From Streptomyces albus subsp. albus (GTDB taxonomy: Bacteria > Actinomycetota > Actinomycetes > Streptomycetales > Streptomycetaceae), in NCBI RefSeq assembly GCF_000725885.1, contig NZ_JODR01000031.1, forward strand, positions 1-64,000: a DNA stretch of 64,000 nucleotides, in the 5' to 3' direction. Below, in pieces: positions 56,658 to 64,000 of this stretch. Within the stretch, counting starts at the first letter, position 1. Each line of letters starts with the position of its first letter. Both the position numbers and the translations under genes were made by a program. The notes below the pieces were generated by a model. That model worked only from the letters and a program-made list of their open reading frames with translations. It was not told the origin of the DNA and did not search any database.

Positions 56658-59600
56658 ATGACGAGCGGTGGAACCGGCGCGGGTGTCACCCGCAGGCGTG
56701 TGGTGGCGGCCGGTGCGGCGGCGGGCGTGGGCGGCGTCGCCGGCCCCGCCCTCGTGTCCGCGGCCGGGCCCGCCGCCGCGGCCCGGCAGGCGGGCCCGGC
56801 CACGCACACGCTGCGCAGCCGCGAACTGGAGGTGACCGTCGACGCGGCCTTCCCCGCATCGTCGGCTACACCCACACCAGGACCGGCAAGCGGCTCCACG
56901 CCCAGCAGGAGCCCGTCACCACGCTGCTCGTCGACGGGCAGGAGCACACCCCGAAGGTCACCGCCGGACCGGGCGAGCACCGCATCACCTACACACTCAC
57001 CCTGGCGAGCGGCACCCGGCTGACCGTCGCGATCGAGGTGGAGGACGACCGGGTGCACTGGCGGGTCACCCGCATCGACGAGGCCCCCGGCGGGCGGATC
57101 GGCACCCTCCAGCTGCCCGGACTGGCCTTCCTCACCGTCCGCTCCGACCAGGGGCCCCGGCCCGTGCTGTACGCGGCCCGGGTGGAGCTGGACAAGAACG
57201 GCAGCGGCGACACCCTCATCGAGCTGACGTCCGCCACCGGCACCGATCCGCAGCCGGTGGGCTGCGCCTACGCGGTCGTCGCCACGGGCGAGCTGGCGGC
57301 GGCGATCGAGACGAACACCTGCTACGACAAGCCCGCCGAGACCAAGGGCGCCTCATGGGACAACGGCCGGCTGTGGCGGCAGACGGCCGACGCCGGCCAG
57401 GGAGTGCGCGCCGCCCGGCTGACCTGCGGCCAGTGGACGTACCGGGCGGCCGGCGCCGGACCCGCGCAGACCGAGCCGCTGCCCTGGGCCACCGTCATCC
57501 TCACCGGCGACCGCAACGGCGACGGGGTGGCCGACTGGCAGGACGCGGCCATCGCGATGCGCGACATCATGGTCGACCCGCAGGGCGCCGACGAACAGCA
57601 CCTGCGGGTGGTGCCGCACATCCCCTTCAACTTCGCCAGCCAGGCCACCAACCCCTTCCTGACCACCCTCGACCAGGTCAAGCGCATCCATCTGGCCACC
57701 GACGGGCTGCGCCAGTTCACCCTGCTCAAGGGCTACCAGTCCGAGGGCCACGACTCGGCGCACCCCGACTACGCGGGCAACTACAACGAGCGGGCCGGCG
57801 GCCTCGCCGACCTCAACACCCTGCTGCGCGCCGGCCGCAGGTGGAACTCCGACTTCGCGGTGCACATCAACGCCACCGAGTCGTACCCGGTCGCCCACGC
57901 CTTCTCCGAGGAACTCGTCGACAAGACCGACGAGCAGTGGGACTGGCTCGACCAGTCCTACCGCATCGACCAGCGCCGCGACCTGGTGTCCGGGGACATC
58001 GAACGACGCCTCGCCGACCTGCGCCGGGACACCGACAAGGGCCTCACCTCCCTCTACATCGACGTCTTCCGCGAGTCCGGCTGGACCTCCGACCGCCTCC
58101 AGCGGGTGCTGCGCGACCAGGGCTGGCGGGTCACCACCGAATGGGGCCACGGCTTCGAGAGGTCCGCGCTGTGGTCACACTGGGCGACCGAGACCGACTA
58201 CGGCGGCGACGGCTCACGCGGCATCAACTCCCGCCTCATCCGCTTCCTGCGCAACCACCAGAAGGACGTGTTCGCCGACAAGTGGCCCACCCTGCTGGGC
58301 GCTCCCCGGATGGGCAACTACGAAGGCTGGCGCGGCAAGACCGACTGGCACGCCTTCTACGAGCTGATCTGGACACACAGCCTGCCCGCCAAGTACCTCC
58401 AGGCCAGGCCCCTCCGCACCTGGACCGAGCACGAGATCACCTTCGAGGGCGAGGAGGCCACCTCCGTCACCGACACCGGAGGGCGGCGCCGCATCACCAC
58501 CGACGGCCGCACCGTCTACGACGACGGCGCCTACCTGCTGCCGTGGGAGCCGCGCAAGGCCACCGACCCGGCGAAGCTCTACCACTTCAACCCGGCGGGC
58601 GGGCGCACCACCTGGCGGCTGCCCGCCGGCTGGTCCCGCGCCCGGACCGTGTACGTCCACCCCCTCACCTGGCAGGGCCTCGGCGAGCCGCAGCGGGTGG
58701 CCGCCTCGGGCGGGCGGATCACCCTCACCGCGAAGGCGAAGCAGCCGTACGTGGTGCGCCGCACCCCCGCGCCCGCCCGGCCCGACCCGCGCTGGGGCGA
58801 GGGCACCCCGCTGGCCGACCCCGGCTTCCACTCCGGCGGGCTCGACGCCTGGCGGGTCGAGGGCGAGGCGCGGGTGGAGCGCAACGCGCTGGGCGACCCC
58901 GAACTGGTGCTGGCCCCCGGCGGCGCCGCCGGGGTCTCCCAGCGGCTCGCGCGGCTGAAGCCGGGCGCCTACGCCGCCTCCGTGCAGGTGCAGGTGGGTG
59001 ACAAGGCGGGCGACCGGCGCCGTGCGGCCCTCACCGTCCGCACCGCCGACGGCGTCACCGCCGAGAACTGGACCGAGACCTCCACCGCCGTCAACCATGT
59101 CGCCGCCGACCTCAAGCACGGCACCCGCTTCCAGCGGATGACGACCTGGTTCACGGTGCCCGAGGGCGGCGGCCCCGTCACCCTCGCCCTCACCGCGAAG
59201 ACCGGTGACGTGCCCGTCCGCTTCGACCACGTACGGGTGGTGCCCGGCACCCGTCCCCCGGTCCTGCCGGGTGCCGGGCCCGACCGGAACGGCACCCTCG
59301 CGCACGAGGACTTCGAGCACGTGCCGCAGGGCTGGGGACCCTTCGTCAAGGGCGACGCGGGCGGCGCCACCGATCCGCGCACCCACATCGCCCAGCGGCA
59401 CGCGCCCTACACGCAGCGCGGCTGGAACGGCAAGGCCGTCGACGACGTGGTCGACGGCGGCCAGTCCCTCAAGTCGCGCGGCGAGAACACCGGTCTGGTG
59501 TACCGCACCGTCCCGCACACTGTCCGCTTCCGGCCCGGCAGGACCTACCGGGTCTCCTTCCGGTACGAGAACGAGAAGGAGGGCCAGTACGCGTGGGTCA

Positions 59601-59794
59601 CCGGCGTGGACGAGCCCGGCCCGCGGGAGCTGGACCGCCGGCCCCTGCCCGTCGCCATCGAACCGGCCACCCTCGCCCACGAGTTCACCGCACCGGAGCG
59701 GGGCGAGGCGTGGGTGGGGCTGCGCAAGACCGGCGACGACGGCAAGGCCGAGTTCGTCCTGGACACCTTCACCGTGACGGAGGTGACCGACTGA
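56658..59794 (+). pseudogene. GH101 endo-alpha-N-acetylgalactosaminidase-like gene with apparent frameshift
   Basis: ATG 56658 begins a twin-arginine-type signal (TRRRVVAAGAAAGVGG) and then reads ELEVTVDAAFP; the natural continuation RIVGYTHTRTGK is in another frame. One missing C in the run at 56852-56855 explains this. The rest, to 59794, is one long open frame with GH101 features: a YIDVF nucleophile region near 58060 and TEWG near 58140, followed by beta-sandwich modules. Intact, it would be about 1045 residues and exported. Sequencing error in a C run is as likely as a true pseudogene. Confidence 0.72.
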
Positions 59795-59859
59795 CCGGTG
59801 ACTGACCAGGGTTGACGCCCGTACGCTGCTCACCGGGTCGAGTGAGGGGAGCACGTACG

Positions 59860-60765
59860 GTGGCCGAGCACCGTTACCAGTCGTGGATGCGGTACTTCAC
59901 CCCCGGGCCCGTGCACCACCGCCTCGGACTGGTCTGCCTCGGCGTCGGCATGCAGCACGGCGCGCTGCCCCCGGTCGGCCCGCGCACCCTGGACCACCAC
60001 GTCGCCGTCGTCATCAGCGCCGGCCGCGGCTGGTGCACCCACCCCGACGACACCCGGGGCCGCCGCCACGAGGTGGTGGCCCCGGCCCTGCTGTGGATCA
60101 CCCCCGGCGTCCCGCACCACTTCGGCGCCGACCCCGTCGAAGGCTGGGACGAGAGCTTCGTCGACTTCACCGGCTCGGCGGTGACCGCCTACACCGAACT
60201 GGGCTGCATCGAGCCCGGCCGCCCCCTGGTGCCGCTCACCGACGCCGGACCGGCCCGCGCCGCCATCGCCCGCGTCGCCCGCGCGGCCCGGCCCGGCAAC
60301 CCGCTGCTGGAGATCGAGGCGGCAGCCGCCGTCCACGAACTCCTCGTCGCCCTGCGCCGGGCCCGCGCCGACACCACCGCGGACGGCGCCCCCGTGCTGG
60401 AGGCCCTGGCCCGCGACGCCTTCCTGCCGCTGTCGGTGGCCGAACACGCCGCCCGGCACGGTATGACCGCCGCCGAACTGCGCACCGCCGTACGCCGCAG
60501 CGCGGGATGCAGCCCCAAGGACTATCTGCTGGGCATCCGGCTGGGCCGCGCCAAGGAACTGCTGGCCGGCACCGATCTGCCCGTCTCCACCGTGGCCCGG
60601 CGCGTCGGCTACGACGACCCGGCCTACTTCTCCCGCCTGTTCACCCGGCGGGTGGGCACGCCGCCCGTCCAGTTCCGGGCCGCCCAGTCCCGCAAGGTCC
60701 CCGGCGGCTACACCAGCCGCGTACCCGATCCCGGCCGTCCCCCCAGGGTGCCGCCGGCCCGGTAG
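59860..60765 (+). CDS. AraC-family regulator
   Basis: A 301-residue AraC protein. N-terminal cupin-like sensor (about 1-150) and C-terminal double helix-turn-helix (LSVAEHAARHGMTAAELRTA and VSTVARRVGYDDPAYFSRLF). It follows the GH101 gene in the same direction, so it may control carbohydrate use. GTG 59860 is chosen. Confidence 0.87.
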   Translation: MAEHRYQSWMRYFTPGPVHHRLGLVCLGVGMQHGALPPVGPRTLDHHVAVVISAGRGWCTHPDDTRGRRHEVVAPALLWITPGVPHHFGADPVEGWDESFVDFTGSAVTAYTELGCIEPGRPLVPLTDAGPARAAIARVARAARPGNPLLEIEAAAAVHELLVALRRARADTTADGAPVLEALARDAFLPLSVAEHAARHGMTAAELRTAVRRSAGCSPKDYLLGIRLGRAKELLAGTDLPVSTVARRVGYDDPAYFSRLFTRRVGTPPVQFRAAQSRKVPGGYTSRVPDPGRPPRVPPAR

Positions 60766-60790
60766 CGGCCCGGCGGCACCCCGGCCGGGG

Positions 60791-62569
60791 TCAGACGGTG
60801 GCGGTCACCGGGTCGCGGCGCGCCACGTCCACCAGCGACATATCGGTGATCTTGAGGCTGGGGGAGACCGCGAGCGTCAGCGTGGAGACGCTCATGAACG
60901 GGTTGAGGTGCCGCCAGCCCCACTCCTCCAGCGCCGAACGCACCTCCCGCGCACCGGCCGCCACCTCGTCGGCCGCCGCCGGCGACATCACCCCGCCCAC
61001 CGGCAGCGGCAGCCGCGCCGCCGTGGCACCGTCCCCGTGCACCACGGCCACACCGCCGCCGTCCGCCACCACCTGCGCGGTGGCCGCCGCCATCGCGGCG
61101 GGGGAGGTGCCGATCGTCAGCAGATTGTGGCTGTCGTGCGCGTACGTGGTGGCCACGGCACCCGGCGCCAGATCGGGGCCGAGCAGCGGCGCGAAGACCG
61201 TGCCCTGCCGTCCGTAGCGGTTGTGCACCCGCACCAGGGCCGCGCGGCCCTCCCACCGGACCTCACCCCCGGCCACCGGCAGCACGATCTCGACCGCCTC
61301 GGTGTAGGTGTCGCGCGGATTGGTCCGCATCGCGCGGAACGTGTGCTCACCGTCGGGCAGATCGACCAGCCAGCGGAAATCCTCCGGGCCGGGGGAGGCG
61401 GCCCGCACGGTGCCGGTGAGCGGCCCGCCGGCCGCCGGCCCGCCGGCGGCGCTCCCCGCGCCGCCCTCCCGGCGGACACCCTCCCCGGACTCCGGTTCCG
61501 GCGCGCCGTCGCGGGCCACCACCCGGCCCCCGGCCAGGACCACCGCGGGGTCGAAGTCGCCCAGCGCGCCGCGCAGCAGCACCAGATCCGCCCGCTTGCC
61601 CGGCGCGACCACACCCCGGTCGTACAGCCGCAGCCGCTGCGCCGGTGTCCAGGTCATGGCCCGCAGCGCGGCGGCCGGCGGCAGCCCCGCCCGGACGGCG
61701 ACCCGGCCGATGTGGTCCAGATGCCCGGCCCGCACGATGTGGTCGGCGGCCAGGTCGTCGGTGACCAGGCACAGCGGCGGCAGCTGCGGCAGCGCCAGCA
61801 GGGCCTCGACCACCTCGGGCAGCAGACACTTCTCCTGGAGCATCATCAGCATGCCCAGCCGGGCCTTCTCCAGGACGACCTCGGTGCGGTTCTTGGTGTG
61901 GTCGGAGTCGATGCCCTGGGCCATGTAGGCGCTCAGCTCCGCGCCGCTCAGATTGGGGCAGTGGCCGTCCAGCAGGGCGCCGTGCTCCCGGGCGACCCCG
62001 ACGACGCCGCGCATCCGCGGTTCGCCGCCGACCACCGCGCGGTAGTCCATCACCTCGCCGAGCGCGACCACGCCGGGCCAGCGCAGCATCGCCGCGACGT
62101 CGTCGGCCCCCAGATCGGCGCCGGAGTGCTCCAGCCCGCGGACCGCCGGAACGCACGAGGGGACGCCCCACAGCTGGGTCTGGGCGGTCCCGCGCCCCTC
62201 CTCGATCATCCAGCGCATGGCCTCGGCGCCGGCCACGTTGACGATCTCGTGGGGGTCGGCCAGCACCGTGGTGGTGCCGCGCGCCAGGGTGACGGCCGCG
62301 AACGTGCGGGGCGTCAGGAACGAGCTCTCGATGTGCATGTGCGCGTCCACGAACCCGGGTGCCACCAGCAGGCCGGTGGCGTCCAGGTGGGCGCGGGCGG
62401 CGGCGCGCGTCCCGGGCGGGACCACCCCGCTGATCGTCTCGCCGCGCACCAGCACGTCGGCGGCGAACTCCTCACCGGTGAAGGCGGAGACGACGGTGCC
62501 GCCGCTGATGCGCAGGTCGTGCTCGTCCTCGGGGGTGCCGGCCGTGCCGGGGGTGTCGTTGCGGGTCAT
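60791..62569 (-). CDS. ade: Adenine deaminase
   Basis: A 592-residue amidohydrolase with VDAHMHIESS (metal-binding HxH), PHEIVNV, and GHCPNLSGAEL, the pattern of adenine deaminase. It converts adenine to hypoxanthine. It is 42 bp downstream of a purine permease and probably co-transcribed. The insert around residues 370-400 is Gly/Glu/Ala-rich. Confidence 0.9.
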   Translation of the reverse strand: MTRNDTPGTAGTPEDEHDLRISGGTVVSAFTGEEFAADVLVRGETISGVVPPGTRAAARAHLDATGLLVAPGFVDAHMHIESSFLTPRTFAAVTLARGTTTVLADPHEIVNVAGAEAMRWMIEEGRGTAQTQLWGVPSCVPAVRGLEHSGADLGADDVAAMLRWPGVVALGEVMDYRAVVGGEPRMRGVVGVAREHGALLDGHCPNLSGAELSAYMAQGIDSDHTKNRTEVVLEKARLGMLMMLQEKCLLPEVVEALLALPQLPPLCLVTDDLAADHIVRAGHLDHIGRVAVRAGLPPAAALRAMTWTPAQRLRLYDRGVVAPGKRADLVLLRGALGDFDPAVVLAGGRVVARDGAPEPESGEGVRREGGAGSAAGGPAAGGPLTGTVRAASPGPEDFRWLVDLPDGEHTFRAMRTNPRDTYTEAVEIVLPVAGGEVRWEGRAALVRVHNRYGRQGTVFAPLLGPDLAPGAVATTYAHDSHNLLTIGTSPAAMAAATAQVVADGGGVAVVHGDGATAARLPLPVGGVMSPAAADEVAAGAREVRSALEEWGWRHLNPFMSVSTLTLAVSPSLKITDMSLVDVARRDPVTATV

Positions 62570-62611
62570 CGGATGTGTCCTTTGCGAGTCCTTCGCCGGT
62601 GCGGCCGGCGG

Positions 62612-64000
62612 TCAGGAGACGAGCGTGTAGAAGTAGTAGCCCAGCGGGATCATCACGATCCACAGACCCCACGGGATCTCGCGGAAGCGTCCCGCCGCCG
62701 CCTTGATCAGCACGTGCGCCGCGAGGCCGACGGCGATACCGGTGCCGAAGTTGCCGAAGAAGACGGTCGTGGCGACCAGCAGGGCCGCGGGCAGCGCGGT
62801 GGTGGGCTCGCTGAAGTCCACCTTGCGCAGCGCACCGAGCATCGTCAGCCCGATGTACATCAGCACCGGCGCGGTGGCCGCCGACGGGATGAGGGTGGCG
62901 AACGGGGTGATGAGCAGCAGCGCGGCGAAACCGCCCGCGGCCACCACCGAGGACAGCCCGGTGCGTCCGCCGCTGTCCGCGCCGGCCGAGGACTCCAGAT
63001 ACGCCGTCATGCTGGGCGCGCCCAGCCCGGCGCCGCCGATCACCGCGGCCGAGTCGACGTAGAAGGGGCGCCGCATCCGGGGCAGGTTGCCGTCGGCGTC
63101 CAGCAGCTTCGCCCGGCCGGAGACGGCCAGCAGGGTGCCCGTCATGGAGAAGAACTCCGAGACGAAGAAGGCGAAGATGTACGGGAAGTACTCGGGCTTG
63201 AGCGCGCCGAGCACATCCACGTGGAAGGCGACCGGGCCGGGGCTGTCGGGGGCACCGAAGAGGTGGTCGGGCAGCTCGGTGACCCCGGCGGGGATACCGG
63301 CGACGGTGACCGCCGCCATGGTGATCAGGAAGGCGCCGGGCACCTTGCGGGAGGAGAGCGCGGCCAGCAGCACCAGCCCGCCCAGGGCGAGCAGCGCCGG
63401 GGCCTGGGACAGATCGCCCAGGGTGAGGCTGTTGCTCTGCGGCTTGGCCTCCACCAGGCCGCTGTCGCGGAAGCCGAGCAGCGCGATGTAGAGGCCGAGG
63501 CCCGCGCTGATCGCGTACTTGAGGTTGAGCGGCATCAGCCGGGTGAGCAGGTCGCGGATGCCGAAGAGGGTCAGCAGCAGGAAGGCGACACCGGACCACA
63601 GCACCATGCCGAGTGCCGCGTCCCAGGGCACGTGGTCCTGGCCGACGAGGGTGACCGCCACCAGCGCCACCCCGCCGAGGCCGGGGGCCAGCACGAAGGG
63701 CAGGTTGGCGGCCAGTCCCATGGCGAGCGTGGCCAGGACGACGGCGAGGATGACGGCGGTGGTCACCGGGCCGTGCGGCATCCCGGCCTTGGCCAGCTGT
63801 CCGGGCACCACGACGGCGGCGTAGGCGGTGGCCACGAACATCGACAGGCCGGCCAGCACCTCGGTGCGGGGCGTACTGCCCCGGGCGCGGACGGCGAACC
63901 ACCGCTCCAGCAGGGAGTTGCCGGACGGGCTGGGCTGCGGGGGCGGTCCGGCGGTCGCGGTGCCGGTGCCGTCCGGCCGCGTGGTGCCGGGCTGCCCCGG
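62612..64000 (-). CDS. NCS2-family purine permease, AzgA-type (5' end beyond the window)
   Basis: Visible 462 residues; the start lies past position 64000. It begins with a Pro-rich tail and LLERWFAVRARGSTPRTEVLAGL, typical of AzgA-like adenine/hypoxanthine permeases, and has about 12 hydrophobic segments with FVLAPGLGG and NLKYAISAGLGLYIALLGF. It imports adenine or hypoxanthine for the adenine deaminase encoded next. Confidence 0.88.
   Translation of the reverse strand, partial: PGQPGTTRPDGTGTATAGPPPQPSPSGNSLLERWFAVRARGSTPRTEVLAGLSMFVATAYAAVVVPGQLAKAGMPHGPVTTAVILAVVLATLAMGLAANLPFVLAPGLGGVALVAVTLVGQDHVPWDAALGMVLWSGVAFLLLTLFGIRDLLTRLMPLNLKYAISAGLGLYIALLGFRDSGLVEAKPQSNSLTLGDLSQAPALLALGGLVLLAALSSRKVPGAFLITMAAVTVAGIPAGVTELPDHLFGAPDSPGPVAFHVDVLGALKPEYFPYIFAFFVSEFFSMTGTLLAVSGRAKLLDADGNLPRMRRPFYVDSAAVIGGAGLGAPSMTAYLESSAGADSGGRTGLSSVVAAGGFAALLLITPFATLIPSAATAPVLMYIGLTMLGALRKVDFSEPTTALPAALLVATTVFFGNFGTGIAVGLAAHVLIKAAAGRFREIPWGLWIVMIPLGYYFYTLVS

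Overview
The window looks like a Streptomyces chromosome. GC content is very high, genes are packed in operons joined by ATGA or GTGA start/stop overlaps, and GTG starts are common. The gene families (type II polyketide synthase, whiE-like cyclases, SpoIIE-type phosphatase, MMPL pump, twin-arginine secreted enzymes) are typical of the genus. I saw only one in-frame TTA codon, in the exporter at 9947-11662, which fits the rarity of bldA-dependent codons there.

Layout. (1) 1-78 is the C-terminal end of a transposase. (2) 87-29862 is the main body of an aromatic (type II) polyketide gene cluster: three cyclases (SchA/CurD-like, cupin, TcmN-like), KS-alpha and chain-length factor, DUF1772 oxygenase, ketoreductase, two small ABM-fold enzymes, a complete acetyl-CoA carboxylase (AccDA fusion, AccB, AccC), exporters, a multicopper oxidase, three class A flavin monooxygenases, a flavin halogenase, three O-methyltransferase-fold proteins, an LLM-class oxidoreductase, a cation/proton antiporter and a MarR regulator. 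(3) 30063-33084 is a TetR regulator and an MMPL pump, followed by apparently unrelated genes to 38905. (4) 39233-44455 is a minus-strand tailoring operon: glycosyltransferase, asparagine-synthetase-like amidotransferase, TenA-like protein, P450 and ferredoxin, bracketed by two GC-rich tandem-repeat tracts. (5) 44842-48630 holds small hypothetical and regulatory genes, one of them frameshifted. (6) 48822-51585 is an outlying operon that starts with an unusual ABM-dehydrogenase fusion and looks like part of the cluster. (7) 51696-64000 is ordinary chromosome: secreted propeller protein, metalloprotease-like protein, SpoIIE phosphatase, a frameshifted GH101 glycosidase, AraC regulator, adenine deaminase and purine permease.

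How the genes work together (inference). AccDA/AccB/AccC supply malonyl-CoA. The KS pair builds a long poly-beta-ketone, and the ketoreductase and cyclases fold it into a multi-ring aromatic. Flavin monooxygenases, ABM enzymes and the P450 oxidise it. The halogenase chlorinates it, methyltransferases decorate it, the amidotransferase adds nitrogen and the glycosyltransferase may add a sugar. Amidotransferase plus P450/ferredoxin, halogenase and several flavin monooxygenases recall the lysolipin/xantholipin class of polycyclic xanthones and related pentangular polyketides. Export would use the DHA2, POT and MMPL transporters.

Two things stand out. No acyl carrier protein gene is visible anywhere in the window, although one is essential. 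And at least eight intergenic sites, including one ahead of the outlying operon, carry heptamer direct repeats of the form NNTC(G/C)AG with an 11-bp period, the arrangement bound by SARP activators, although no SARP gene is present. The regulator and the ACP are therefore expected outside the window or elsewhere in the genome.
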